Shown piece by piece: positions 1 to 12,200 of a stretch of DNA of 64,000 nt. The notes under the pieces were generated by a model that was not told the origin of the DNA, searched no databases, and saw only the letters and a program-made list of their open reading frames with translations. The translations under genes and the position numbers were made by a program. This DNA comes from Closterium sp. NIES-65 (taxonomy: Eukaryota > Streptophyta > Zygnematophyceae > Desmidiales > Closteriaceae): assembly GCA_948144175.1 (NCBI GenBank), contig CANXME010002192.1:2294001-2358000 (forward strand), read 5' to 3'. Position 1 is the stretch's first letter; the number at the start of each line of letters is the position of its first letter.

Positions 1-218
1 CAGCAGTTGGTGTGATTCAGCGGTCGTGACGTTCATTTAACTTATTGCTGTTGGTATTGTATCATTAGAACATCAGGGTGTAGTCCTTACTAATGGTCCT
101 ATTTGTGCAATTGAAACACACACTCTTCAAAGGTTGACGCTCACGCTCGATGAGGTTATGAAAACAGCCTACCTAACCGTTTGTTGGTGGTCGGATTAGG
201 GTTCGTTGTTAGAGCGAG

Positions 219-2340
219 ATGACGGGAAACAAGTGCGGTGTATGCAGTAAGGATTGTCCCAGTGACCGTGATTTACAGTCTCATCTTTCAGATAGAACTA
301 AATGCGGGGACACGCTGAAGAGAAATCTCGAGCATCTTATGTTTGATGCTTACCTGGAAGCGCTAAACAGTGTTGGGCACAAACGACACCGCAGCCCTGC
401 GACTTCTGGGGCCAAAACCCGTGGGGTACCTACAGCCGAGCCGCCAGATGTCTCTCCGCCACAGGCGTCGCAGGCAGAACATGAAGGGGATGATGGCGAC
501 GATGGCGACTCTTCTTGTTCGGAGGCTAGCGACGTCTCCGACTTCTTCGACACACTCACGGAGCTGTACCTTTTTTTCCGGGACGCAGACTTATCACGCC
601 GAGAAGTCAACAGACTTCTTAACATATTCCGTAACCCGCAGTTCAGTTTGAAGGAATTACATAGGTGGCGCAACTACGCTGACGTGAAGCGATGGGGGAA
701 AGAGCGTGCGCCGCCAGATATGGTTCCATGGAAAACGGAGCATATCGTCGTGCACGTGCCCAGAGGAATGTCTCAAAAGCTTCTCTTGCACTTCCGTGAC
801 ACAGAGTTGGTGAGCTTGCCGTCAAATGCGCACTGCATATATTCCGCTAAAGCGTTAACTGAGGGCATGAAACGTGTCTATCTAGATTTCTTTGACCGTT
901 GATAGTCATGGGCGTTTTCTGGTGCGCAGCTTGTGAAGAAGCTTGTCCGCATCTTTTCGCGGAGGAAGGGTTTCGTGTGGAAGCCAGAGGAGAAGTACAA
1001 CAAGCAGGGGAAGCGCGTTTTCGAGGGGCCGGAAACAGGCACTTGGATGCACGAGGCGCAGGTACGTTGCCATGCTGCAACAGTCGTGTCCGATGGAGGG
1101 CGTGCTCCTTAATGTCCCACTCCGGTTTGTGTGTGTGGGAGAAAGAGATCAAGGACGAAAAGGCTCTGATTCTCGGGGTCATCGTGTACAGCGACAGCAC
1201 GCGGGCGTCGCGCAACGGGCGGAGGAATGCGTGGCCTGTCCCGATTTCGCTCATTAACATACCTGAGGAACTGAGGTGGTTTAAGCCGGGCCACACTCTT
1301 GCTGCGGTGCTGCCCTTCTGCCCGGAATGGGCTAGCCCGACAGAGAAGGCCCGTGTTTTTCAGGAGGCGCTGAAGATCATACTTGGACCCTTGATGCGGG
1401 AAACCGCAAGGTACGTTTGGCGTCAGTGTGCATAATCGTTGCAAGTGATGTATTCGAGGACCGTCAACTTTGGAAATTCCTTTCTGTATCTAGTGCTCCC
1501 GTGAGGTACTTTTATGTGACAGACGCTGCGGGCAAAGTGGTCAAGGCGGTACCTTGCCTCTATGGATACCCTGGAGACTATCCTGAGAACAGTAGGGCTT
1601 CAGCAACGCTGCAGACGGGCACACATCGCCCGTGCGCTAACTGCTATGCCAAAGTTGGAGACCTGACACGGCTGACAGCCAAAAAGGATCCCCGCACATC
1701 GGAGAGGCAGAAGGACATAGTGCGGCAGTTTTTTGCGTTTGCCAAAAAGGAGGACGCCCGTAAATTCCAGTCGCAGTAGTCAACCCATCCAATAGAGGTA
1801 AGCTGCAGCTTGCCATTGTGTCGTGGAAATATTCATTTGAGTTGTGACGAACCGCAACATATGTGTTCGAGACATGTTTCCTTTTGGGCGCAGTGCGTGC
1901 TGGTGCGGTGGAACTTTGGGGACACCACCTGGGGGAACGTGTACCTCGCATGTCTGGCTGACATCTTACACGTGTTGGACTCTGGTGTCTTCGTACACAT
2001 GATGGACGAGTACCTCTCCCCCCTGGGGAAAGTCGAGATCCGCATCCTGGAGAGGTGAGGCATGTAGAAACCAGGGGTCCTCTGTCATTGTGGGCAGAGC
2101 GACGTTTGTTGCCAGGAAGTATTGTCTTTGTGTTTGGGCTGATGCGATTGTGGCCCGTTGGTCCACATTGCGTGGCAGGAGGAAGAAAGATTTGAAAAGC
2201 GACACGCCAAGTGTGCTACTAAGGATTCAGGGCGGATCGTCCTTCTTCCTTTCTGGCGCCCACTATGCGGCGTTCAAGCATCGCGCCATGATGCAAATCA
2301 TGCCGATCATCATAGCGGACTCCAGTGCCTTGAAGAGGGG
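219..2340 (+). pseudogene. Plavaka-type (CACTA superfamily) transposase gene, 5' part
   Basis: This is the N-terminal two-thirds of a DDE transposase of a cut-and-paste DNA transposon. Seen: a C2HC zinc finger at residues 6-29 (C6, C9, H22, C29), an acidic stretch near residues 89-105, then blocks typical of Plavaka transposases: TGTWMHEAQ (~1035-1061), VIVYSDSTRASRNG (~1173-1209), the NIPEELRW region (~1258), PCLYGYPGDYPEN with a CANC pair (~1552-1640), DILHVLDSGVF (~1960) and AFKHRAMMQIMPI (~2272). Inferred exons are 219-~875, 930-1061, 1142-1410, 1494-2054 and from 2098 on. Every junction after the first has GT...AG ends and a matching reading phase. The intron ahead of 930 is the least certain, because its donor would be GTCTAT. 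An in-frame TAG at 1777-1779 and the retrotransposon nest at 2341 make this copy dead. Likely catalytic acids are the Asp in YSD and the Asp in DILH, from family knowledge. The start ATG at 219 is the first in the open frame. No terminal inverted repeat was found. Confidence 0.8.
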
Positions 2341-2743
2341 TGTCACAGGATCGAATTCTCAATCGAAACTTGTCACTAAAACTGAATACAAGGCCTATTT
2401 ATACTCAGAAAGTACAAGGATAAACGAGATAAAACGAACCTTCGGGAACACACCCTTCCCGATACTACAATCACAAGTGCGCATAAGCACGCAAGGCTAT
2501 TGGCACTTGGGATTACGCCCAGATTACACCGTATACACCACTGTCGGCGCTGTCGGTGCCGTATAATAGGTATGTCGGTGGGAAAAGTAGGAAATAAGAG
2601 AAATAAATAGAAGGCTCTAGAAAATAGAATAGTAGGCCGATTGAGATGAGATAAAGACCAAAATAAAGAGGAGAAAAGGGAGAATAGGATAACGGAAAAA
2701 ATATAATAGTGAGAAAATATTATAACGGGGACGTCCTCTCACA
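2341..2743 (-). repeat. Chromovirus LTR, left (3' LTR of G1)
   Basis: This 403-bp LTR has TG...CA ends. It is preceded by the target duplication AGGGG. On its inner side is a purine-tract complement (CTTCCCCCCCTC), which marks it as the 3' LTR of a minus-strand element. It differs from the middle LTR by one base in an A-run. Confidence 0.93.
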
Positions 2744-2749
2744 CTTCCC

Positions 2750-4300
2750 CCCCTCAAAGCTGGGTGGTAGAAGTAACACCCTGCTTGACAAGGTAGTCCT
2801 GTAGAGGACGGCGGGCGTTATCCATGTCGTGTTCAGGTACCCAGGTATCCTCGGAAGGATCATAGCCTTTCCAACGAATCAAGAACTCCAAGGTGCCGCT
2901 ACGTCGTTGTCGGTGCGCCAGAACGGCTTCGACTTCGTACTCGGGTTCCCCATTAACGATCACTGGCAGTGGCGGCGGCGGCTGGCGACCTTTGAAGACC
3001 GTGTTTGGGTCCCGATAGGGCTTGAGAAGTTGAACATGGAAGGCATTGTGAATCCTCCAGGTAACTGGTAAACGCAAGCGGAAGGTTACTGGAGTGACCT
3101 GCGCCTCGACGAGAAAAGGTCCGCAGAAGCGAGGTCGGAGCTTAGACGGAAGATGGCTAATGTCGAGATTGCGTGTATCCAGAAGCACCTGATCACCAAT
3201 CTGGATGGAATGATCGTGGCGACTCCGATCAGCGAGCTTCTTTTGTTGCTGCTGGATAGTCAGAAGACGTTTATGCGTGCGCACCCACAATTGGTGCATA
3301 GTGGAAATGAAGTCATGTGCGGGTTGCACCGTGGCGGGTACTGTTGGTTTCTGAGGCGTGAGTGGGTTGCGACTGTAACAGAGGAAGAAAGGAGTTTGCC
3401 CTGTTGCGGCGTGCGTGGCGTTGTTATACGCAAACTCGAGAACCGGCAGATGTGCATCCCATTTAGAGATATCGTCCTTACACGTTGCTCGCAGAAGCTG
3501 TTCGACAATCTGGTTGAGGCGCTCTGTCTGACCATCTGTTTGGGGATGATAGGCTGATGACATGGCGATTTTGGTCCCCATGAGCGACATGAGCTCCTTC
3601 CAGAATTTACTCGTGAATTTCGGGTCTCTGTCAGAGATCAGCGTGGTTGGAATGCCATGTTGCGAGATGACGTAGCGGAAGAATATTTGCGCTGTCTCCT
3701 CGACGCAAGCCGTTGTGTGTGTCGGAATGAAGTGTCCCATTTTGGAGAATTTGTCGATGACGACTAGAATGGCGTCGTAACCAGCTTTGGTAGGTGGTAA
3801 CCCGGTGATGAAGTCGAGGCTAACCACTTGCCAAGGCTGTTCAGGGACTGGAAGAGGCTGTAGTAATCCTGCTTTCTTCTGTTTGCTGCTCTTCATCCGT
3901 TGGCATGTGTCGCACGAGGTGACGAATTTTTGTACGTCATCCGCCATGTGGGGCCAATAATAATGCTTTGCAATACCGGCAAGCGTCTTGTTACTACCGA
4001 AGTGGCCCGCGTAGAGAACATCATGATATTCTTCGAGCAGTAACTGGCGTAAGGGAGGGTAATTAGGTACCCATATTTTTGTGGAGCCCTTGCGGTATGC
4101 GATGTCTTGATCCCAATGTAGAAGATGACGCTTTTCTGCTACAGAGACTTCGGGGTCGATGGTGTATCCATGCATGAAGAGTCCCTTCAAAAGTGGGTTC
4201 ATGCCATCGATTTGTAAGGCGGCAACGTGTGCAGGGCGACTCAGTGCGTCTGCCTTGTTCTTGTGCCCCGGCTTATACACGATGTCGTAATGGAAGTGGG
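2750..4300 (-). CDS. G1 integrase and chromodomain region
   Basis: This is the 3' portion of the chromovirus pol. Seen: the integrase HHCC zinc finger region ending CDTCQRMK, a core with the LDFITGLPP start, ISDRDPKF and YHPQTDGQTERLNQ motifs, and then a C-terminal chromodomain (EYEVEAVLAHRQRR...LIRWKGYDPSEDTWVPE). The chromodomain would be expected to bind modified histone tails and steer integration to heterochromatin (family knowledge). It belongs to a broken element. Confidence 0.85.
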
Positions 4301-6850
4301 TTTCGAGAAAGTCAATCTACCGGACCTGCCGCCTGGAGAGTGTTGGTTGGGTCTTCAGGTTCTTGAGGCTGCAGTGGTCGGTGTAGACAGTCGTTTTTCT
4401 TCCTTCGAGATAACACCTCCATGCCTTAAATGCGTTGACGATGGCGAGGGCCTCTTTGTCATGGATGGGGTAATTGAGTTCTGCCCCGTGAAGTTTTTTA
4501 CTGAGGTATGCAATGGGTTGCAGTCCCTTCCCTTGATCCTGCATGAGTACTGCGCCCACTGCTTGATCGCTAGCATCGGCCTCGATGACATAGTCAAGTT
4601 CAGTGTCTGGCAGGATAAGAACAGGTGCGGACGTGAGTGCGGTTTTAAGTTGTTCCACGGCTTCCTGGTGCTTCGCCTCCCATTGATATGGTGTATTCTT
4701 CTTCAACAGGTTCGTTAATGGTGCGGCAATCTTGGCGTAGTTCGGTACGAACCGGTTGTAGTAGTTGGCGAATCCAAGGAACTGTTGTAACTCCTTCACG
4801 TTCTCAGGGGTCTTCCACGTTCGCACTGCTTCGATCTTCTTAGGATCCACGTGAACTCCTTGAGCGCTCACCATATGTCCAAGGAACTGGACTTTTTTCA
4901 ACGCAAATTCGCTCTTGGATAGTTTCACGTAGAAGCGTTCTCGTCGAAGAATTTCAAACACCCGTCGTAGATGCTCAACGTGCTGCTTCATATCTTTCGA
5001 GTAGATCAGGATATCGTCCAAATATACCACCACGCACTCGTCCAGAAGGGGCCGAAGGATGTGGTTCATTTCTGCCTGAAATATGGCTGGTGCGTTAGTG
5101 AGTCCGAATGGCATCACGAGATACTCGTATGACCCGTACCGAGTTCGAAAAGCGGTTTTGTGGATAGAGTTGTCCGCCATACGAATTTGCCAGTATCCCG
5201 ATCTGAGGTCGAGCTTGGAGAATACCGTAGCACCGCGAAGTTGATCGAGTAAGTCGTCGATCCGTGGTATCGGGTATTTATTTTTTACAGTCTGCTTGTT
5301 CAAGGCTCGGTAGTCGATGCACATTCGCAGACTTCCGTCTGGCTTCGGAGTGAAGAGAACTGGAGCTCCGTACGGCGAAGTCGAAGGTCGAATCAGCCCT
5401 TTCTCCAGGAGATACTCTATTTGTTTTTTCATATCGGCAAGCTCTGTCGGGCTCAGCCGGTATGGTGCTCGAAATGTTGGCTTGGACCCCGGCTCTTCTA
5501 CGATCTCGTGTTGATGTGTCCGGTATGGCGGTAGTTGATCAGGTAAATCGTCGGGGAGAACGTCCTGGAACTCTTCAAGAATTTTCTTGACTGCTGGAGG
5601 AAGTTCCTAGGTCTGCTTCTCTCCGTTGTCTGCCTCGTTTACTATCGCCATGAATCCCGCCGTGGTCCGTTTGACGTCCTTTTCAAAGCGTGCGAGTGTC
5701 TCGACTGGAATATTTCCCGTGTCGTCCCATTTGGGAAGGCTGATTTTCCTCCCGTTGTTGTTGATGTTGGCCGTCTGGTCAACCCAGTTGATCTCGGGGT
5801 TGAGCTTTTTAAGAAAGTCTCTCCCGAAGATTATGTCGAGTCCTTTGATATTTGTGACGGGGAGAGCAGGCTTCCATCGAAGGGGTCCAATCTGGAGTAG
5901 CAACCGTGTTTCCCCGTAGATAGGTAGCTTACTGCCATCCACCATCGTTGCAGAGAAGCTCGAGGACTTGATGTCACCTCCGAGTCGATCGATTGCCTTT
6001 TTGTCATAGACGCTGTGCGACGCCCCGCTGTCCACGAGTGCTTGGAGGCGCTGTCCGTTGCAGATCACCTCGAGCAGGAGTGGTGAGCGTTGCTCGGAGT
6101 ACCCAAAAATAGTCTCATTGATAGGATTATAGGGTACATCCCAATATTCAGTACACACCGTGGTTCCACTGCTTTCTTCTGGACAACTAGCTGGCCTGGG
6201 CTGCGTGGAGAAAGGCTCTTCTCCAACGCCAGGAGTAGAGGTAGTAACCGTACAAGTTGACCCTGAGGGGGTGGATCCGGTCGACGCCTGCAATCCACTG
6301 GATGCATCCTGGAGGGGTTTTCGGAGTTTCTGCAGCTTCTTTTGAACTCCCAGCTGCCTCTTCAGCTGCTTCAGCTCCATAGACTTCTTCCCTGGGGAGT
6401 GGAGAGTCGTCTTGGGCTGGTTCCGGGAGAGGACGTTGACGCCGTGAAAAGGTCTACTCCTTTCCACACTCCTTAATTTTTTCCCCAGCTCCGTAGGCAC
6501 CGGTACCACTTCTTTAATTGTTTGCTTCCTCTGGAGTTCTTCCCGGAATTTGTTTATGGCTCCGGACCCGCGAAAATCGCCAGTCTTCATTAAAGCATCT
6601 TTGAAAGATAACTTTAACGAATTCTGTTTTTTTCCGGGGTCGAATTGGAGAGTTCCCGTCTTGGTCGAGTCTGTTTTCGCGGAGGTTTTCTTTTCCTCGG
6701 CGAATTCCTCTGACAAATTTCGGTCAAGGGGCTTGGGATTTCGCCCTTGATTCTCCAAATCTCGCGCCCAATGCTGTCCTTCAATTTCGATTCGGTCCAG
6801 ATTGCGCTGACGCTTTCGGATCTGTTTTTTCTCGCCAGCACGATCCGCAA
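4300..6850 (-). CDS. G1 protease, reverse transcriptase and RNase H region
   Basis: This is the middle of the chromovirus pol. Seen: the aspartic protease motif [12 protein letters not shown] (near 6020), reverse transcriptase motifs from [14 protein letters not shown] through [11 protein letters not shown] and [12 protein letters not shown] (near 5030), then RNase H ([17 protein letters not shown], near 4590). It is nearly identical to the equivalent part of G2 but is a broken copy. Confidence 0.85.
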
Positions 6851-7825
6851 TCACTGGCGAGATCCGTTTTTTGACTTTTTGTCTTTAGTTTCGCCACTCC
6901 CACGAGCTCGGAATGCCGCACGTGCTGATTTCATGTGAAAACAGTCGACAATGCGATGTCCGTTTCCGCCGCAAAATTCGCAAAGTGTTTTGTTTTTTGC
7001 AGGACGTGAACTCGCGTCGAATTTGTCGACTTCCATGGGGTCGGCGAACGTGGTTGAAGCCGAGCGATCCCCTTGTCGTGATCCGACGACGTGGGGTCGT
7101 CGTGTCCCGGAGTTGACCAAGTCAAAACGCTCCGCGGCCGATACGATTTCGCTGTAGCTGCTGCAATTCGCTGCTGCAACCTAGCGCCGAATGTCGGTTT
7201 TCAGCCCCGCGATGTAGGACTGAATTTTTTCGCCCTCGGTAATGTCGGGAATGCGATTATAAAATTCCTCCATCTGCTGCGTGTATTGCGCGACACTCCC
7301 GTATTGCCTATGGTGATGTAATTTTTCGCGCGCAATATAAGTGGAATTAATCGGCTCAAAACGTTTGAGAAGGTCTGCCCGGAACTGCTGCCACGTGGCT
7401 TCGCCCTGGAAAATGCTACTGTTGCTTCCGAGCCACTCGAGAGCTGGACCGCGCATCAACGTTGTCGCGAGACAAATTTTCTCGCCGTCGTACTCCGTCG
7501 TCGTCCATCCGATCGCCGCGAAAAAAATTTCCATCGTCGCGAGCCACCGCCTGACGTCGGATTTTCGATCGCTAGGGTCGAACGATTCCGGCGAGCGAAG
7601 TTTCGGAACCTCGAACTGACGCTGCGACTACTGCGAAGTCGTCGAAGCAGGAATGTTCATGGTCGAGAGGAGCCGCGTAACGCGCTGCAGTTCGTTTCGC
7701 ATCTGCTCGTTCTCCAATCGCGACCGTTCAGTCGTCGCTCGCATCTCCGCTTCCATCTTGGCGATTTGCGCGAAGAGCTGCTGCGTAACGTCGTTGGTCG
7801 CCGGCGAACCCATCCTGTTCAAAAA
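6850..7825 (-). CDS. G1 gag region
   Basis: This is the gag of the chromovirus: an N-terminal coiled-coil-like stretch ([21 protein letters not shown]), a Retrotrans_gag-type capsid segment ([12 protein letters not shown]...FRADLLKRF) and a CCHC knuckle ([14 protein letters not shown]). The same order appears in G2. It is a fossil copy. Confidence 0.8.
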
Positions 7826-7977
7826 CCACGCGAGGGGGTTAATTCGAAAAGCGCGGAACTGGTACTTACCAGAAATCGGCGTCGAATTGGTCGCCCCCGG
7901 CGGTTTTTCGAGGCGATTTTTTCCGCGACCGCTGCTTAGCCGAGAGTTGTCGAGTGAGAACGACTCTAATTACCAAG

Positions 7978-8379
7978 TGTCACAGGATCGAATTCTCAAT
8001 CGAAACTTGTCACTAAAACTGAATACAAGGCCTATTTATACTCAGAAAGTACAAGGATAAACGAGATAAAACGAACCTTCGGGAACACACCCTTCCCGAT
8101 ACTACAATCACAAGTGCGCATAAGCACGCAAGGCTATTGGCACTTGGGATTACGCCCAGATTACACCGTATACACCACTGTCGGCGCTGTCGGTGCCGTA
8201 TAATAGGTATGTCGGTGGGAAAAGTAGGAAATAAGAGAAATAAATAGAAGGCTCTAGAAAATAGAATAGTAGGCCGATTGAGATGAGATAAAGACCAAAA
8301 TAAAGAGGAGAAAAGGGAGAATAGGATAACGGAAAAATATAATAGTGAGAAAATATTATAACGGGGACGTCCTCTCACA
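7978..8379 (-). repeat. Chromovirus LTR, middle (shared by G1 and G2)
   Basis: This 402-bp LTR is the 5' LTR of G1 and the 3' LTR of G2 at once. On its left lies the primer-binding region (TTGGTAATTAGAGTC on the minus strand, resembling an initiator-Met tRNA site with an extra base). On its right lies the same purine-tract complement as in the left LTR. No target duplication flanks it, so it is internal to one insertion block. Confidence 0.92.
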
Positions 8380-8389
8380 CTTCCCCCCC

Positions 8390-9448
8390 TCAAAGCTGGG
8401 TGGTAGAAGTAACACCCTGCTTGACAAGGTAGTCCTGTAGAGGACGGCGGGCGTTATCCATGTCGTGTTCAGGTACCCAGGTATCCTCGGAAGGATCATA
8501 GCCTTTCCAACGAATCAAGAACTCCAAGGTGCCGCTACGTCGTTGTCGGTGTGCCAGAACGGCTTCGACTTCGTACTCGGGTTCCCCATTAACGATCACT
8601 GGCAGTGGCGGCGGCGGCTGGCGACCTTTGAAGACCGTGTTTGGGTCCCGATAGGGCTTGAGAAGTTGAACATGGAAGGCATTGTGAATCCTCCAGGTAG
8701 CTGGTAAACGCAAGCGGAAGGTTACTGGAGTGACCTGCGCCTCGACGAGAAAAGGTCCGCAGAAGCGAGGTCGGAGCTTAGACGGAAGATGGCTAATGTC
8801 GAGATTGCGTGTATCCAGAAGCACCTGATCACCAATCTGGATGGAATGATCGTGGCGACTCCGATCAGCGAGCTTCTTTTGTTACTGCTGGATAGTCAGA
8901 AGACGTTTATGCGTGCGCTCCCACAATTGGTGCATAGTGGAAATGAAGTCATGTGCGGGTTGCACCGTGGCGGGTACTTTTGGTTTCTGAGGCGTGAGTG
9001 GGTTGCGACCGTAACAGAGGAAGAAAGGAGTTTGCCCTGTTGCGGCGTGCGTGGCGTTGTTATACGCAAACTCGAGAACCGGCAGATGTGCATCCCATTT
9101 AGAGATATCGTCCTTACACGCTGCTCGCAGAAGCTGTTCGACAATCTGGTTGAGGCGCTCTGTCTGACCATCTGTTTGGGGATGATAGGCTGATGACATG
9201 GCGAGTTTGGTCCCCATGAGCGACATGAGCTCCTTCCAGAATTTACTCATGAATTTCGGGTCTCTGTCGGAGATCAGCGTGGTTGGAATGCCATGTTGCG
9301 AGATGACGTAGCGGAAGAATATTTGCGCTGTCTCCTCGACGCAAGCCGTTGTGTGTGTCGGAATGAAGTGTCCCATTTTGGAGAATTTGTCGATGACGAC
9401 TAGAATGGCGTCGTAACCAGCTTTGGTAGGTGGTAACCCGGTGATGAA
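8390..9448 (-). CDS. G2 integrase core and chromodomain region
   Basis: This is the 3' end of the G2 pol, cut off from the rest by copia C1. It has the same integrase core (ISDRDPKF, YHPQTDGQTERLNQ) and chromodomain (IRWKGYDPSEDTWVPE) as G1, with only scattered substitutions. It is a fossil copy. Confidence 0.85.
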
Positions 9449-9577
9449 TGTCAGATTTATATGACATAGTTTCTGTAGGCTATAGTGGGGTAGCACATAT
9501 GGGGTACAGAGTTTCTAGGGTTGTATTTGTACCCAATCTTCCATAGTCATTGCCATTCCTGTTTTCCTTGCTTCACA
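9449..9577 (+). repeat. C1 5' LTR
   Basis: This 129-bp LTR runs from TGTCAGATTTATATGAC to CTTGCTTCACA and is followed directly by the primer-binding site. Very short LTRs of this size are shared by all the C-family copies in the window. Confidence 0.92.
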
Positions 9578-9599
9578 TGGTATAGAGCGGGTCCTGCCT

Positions 9600-10660
9600 T
9601 AGGACCGTTTTTTTTTAGGGCCCACCGAAGCGCGCCCCGAGGCGCGCCTTTTTTTTTTAGCGACCCCTCGGGTCGCCTTTTCCCTCGCGGCCCTGCCGCC
9701 TGTTTGACGCGGCCCCGCCGCCTCTCCTGACGCGGCCCCGCCGCCTCCCCTGACGCGGCTCCGCTGCCTCCCCTGACGCGGCCCCGCCGCCTGTTTGACG
9801 CGGCCCCGCCGCCTCCCCTGATGCGGCCCCGCCGCCTCCCCTGACGCGGCTCCGCCGCCTCCTCTGACGCGGCCCCGCCGCCTGTTTGACGCGGCTCCGC
9901 CGCCTCCCCTAACGCGGCCCCGCCACCTGTTTGACGCGGCCCCGCCGCCTCCCCTGACGCGGCCCCGCCGCCTCCCCTGACGCGGCTCCGCCGCCTCCCC
10001 CTGACGCGGCCCCGCCGCCTCCCCTGACGCGGCTCCGCTGCCTCCCCTGACGCGGCCCTGCCGCCTCCCCTGACGCGGCTCCGCCGCCTCCCCTGCCGGC
10101 CCGCCGCTGCTCCTGCCGGCCCGCCGCTGCACCTGCCGGCCCGCCGCTGCACCCAGCGGCCCGCCGCCTCTGACGGCCTCGCCGCTGCACCTGCCGGCCC
10201 GCCACCTCTGACGGCCTCGCCGCTGCACCTGCCGGCCCGCCACTGCACCCTACGGCCCGCCGCTGCACCCTACGGCCCGCCGCCTGCACCTGCCGGCCCG
10301 CCACTGCACCTGCCGGCCCGCCGCTGCACCTGCCGGCCAGCCACTGCACCGGTCGACCCACCGCTGCACCTGACGGCCCCGCCACTGCATCTCCTGGCCG
10401 AGCCGCCCCAACAGCCGAACCGCCCGTGAACCGAGCCGCCCGACGCCGAGCCGCCAGGGACCCGAGCCGCCCAGCCGCCGAGCCGCCCGGGAGCCGAGCC
10501 GCCCTGCCGCCGAGCCGCCCGGGAGCCGAGCCGCCCTGCGCCCGAGCCGCCCAGCAGCCGAGCCGCCCTACACCCGAGCCGCCCGGTCGCTGAGCCGCCT
10601 TTCTGCATAGCTGCACGACCTGCCCTGCCTGGTGAGCACAGTTCCACTGACACTGTGAGC
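9600..10660 (+). repeat. GC-rich tandem-repeat leader of C1
   Basis: This untranslated leader between primer site and gag is made of successive degenerate tandem arrays: about 23-bp units of the GACGCGGCCCCGCCGCCTCCC type (~9690-10100), about 20-bp units around GCCGGCCCGCCGCTGCACCT (~10090-10380), then CCGAGCCGCC-based units (~10430-10600). Long open frames in all six frames here are low-complexity by-products, not genes. Confidence 0.85.
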
Positions 10661-10698
10661 TCTTTCCCTACTGCTTGCACTGCGTCGCTGTCGTCGCC

Positions 10699-12200
10699 AT
10701 GGCTACCCCTAGTGTCCTAGCTTTTGACGCTGAGGGTCGCGCCATTGATTTTGAGGTCTGGTTAGACGACCTGCAGCTGTTCTTACAGTGCGACAGGGCT
10801 GACGACCTTTCTCTCTTTGATCTCACCTCTGGCGCCTCTCCTGCTCCTGCTGCTGATGCTGATCCCGCTGTCCGCTCTAAGTGGGCCACCCGCGATGCTG
10901 CTGCACGTCTTGCTGTGCGTCGCCACCTCCCTACCTCTGAGCGTGCGCACTTTAGTCAGTACAAGAGTGCTCAGACCTTGTACGACGCTGTAGTTGCGCG
11001 CTACTCCTCCCCTGCCACTGCTGCACTGAGCCGTCTCATGCTTCCCTACCTCTTTCCTGACCTCTCTGCCTTTCCCACTGTCGCTGACCTCATTACGCAC
11101 CTCCGCACTAGTGACACTCGCTACCGCGCCGCCCTTCCTGCTGAGTTCTGCGCTAAGAACCCCCCCCCATGTACATCGCTCTCTACTACGTAGTCGCGCG
11201 CCTCCCTGACTCCCTTCGCGTCGTCAGGGACCACTTTCTCGCAGTCTGTCCCACCACCCTCACCGTCGACCTCCTCGAGAAGGCCCTCCTCGCAGCGGAG
11301 AAGAGCATAGTCGCTGTAGGTGCTTCTCGTGGTGACCCTCGCACCCCCATCTTTGAGGGGTGCTCTCCTTCCCCCTTGCTGCCCTCTGTTGCCTCTGCTG
11401 CTGCTGCCGACCTGCTTGGTCTTGAGTCGGTCGGCGCGGCGTCTGCCCCTAGTGGGAGACGTCGCTCCAGCAAGGGCAAGGGGGGCAAGGGCGTGGGTGG
11501 AGCTGGAGGGGGCGGTGGCGGTGGCGGTGGTGGCGGCGGAGGGAGTGGGGGTGGTGGCGGGACTAGTGGTGGAGGTGGTGGTGGTGGTGGCAGCAGTGGC
11601 GGAGACGGTGGTGGTGGTGCCAGCGGTGGTGGTGGAGGCAGCGGCGGTGGTGGAGGCGGCGGAGGTGGAGGCGGTGGAGGCGGCAGCGGAGGAGGCGGTG
11701 GTGGTGGAGGAGGTGGAGCTGGTCGAGGTGGTACCCAGCAGCGTAGCGGCGGTGGTGGTGGCCAGCGCTCGCAGCGGCAGCAGCAGCAGCGCTCGCGGGA
11801 CATCCCTCCGCCTCAGCAGCTTCGTGAGTGGTACGCTGGGCGTCAGAGGGGTGGGGGTACTGGTCCCTGCACCTACGTTCTTCGTTCCGGCGACCGCGCG
11901 GGTGAGAAGTGTGGGGGTGCCCACGCCACCCAGCGCTGCTTTGGCCGCCTGACGGACGCCTGGCGTCAGCAGTTCCCTGGGGCTAGTGAGATCCCTCGCT
12001 GGGATGAGCTTCTCAGGGCTGGTGTAGCGATCTTTGATCTTGATTTTGATGCTATCCTTGCTGCTATGTATGTTGTGGATTATAGTGAGGAGAATGAGGG
12101 TTACCGTTGTTTCCAGCCCGACCCGGGCATTGGTACTGCTGCACCAGGTGCTTGTGAGGCTGCTGCTCTAGGTGCCAGTGTGTCTGCGCTCTCAGGTACT
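10699..12200 (+). CDS. C1 gag region
   Basis: This copia gag starts MATPSVLAFDAEGRAIDFEVW, with the LQLFLQCDRAD block typical of UBN2/DUF4219-like capsid domains. A Gly-rich tract of roughly 75 residues (~11500-11730), encoded by GGT/GGC/GGA runs, follows. After it come a REWYAGRQRGG block and a Cys/His segment (CGGAHATQRCFGRL). It is a fossil copy. Confidence 0.8.

Noticed and set aside
9547-10680. Long Gly/Arg/Ala-rich open frames on the minus strand (up to about 235 codons) in the C1 leader, and similar frames in the leaders of C2, C3 and C4
   Set aside because: They are by-products of GC-rich tandem repeats without stop codons. They are present in several frames at once and have no conserved domain.
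11186-11924. Pro-rich and Thr/Ala-rich open frames antisense to copia gag (also near 43055-43564 and 35081-35567)
   Set aside because: They are the exact antisense of the Gly-rich gag tract and mirror its codon repeats; no independent start context or domain.
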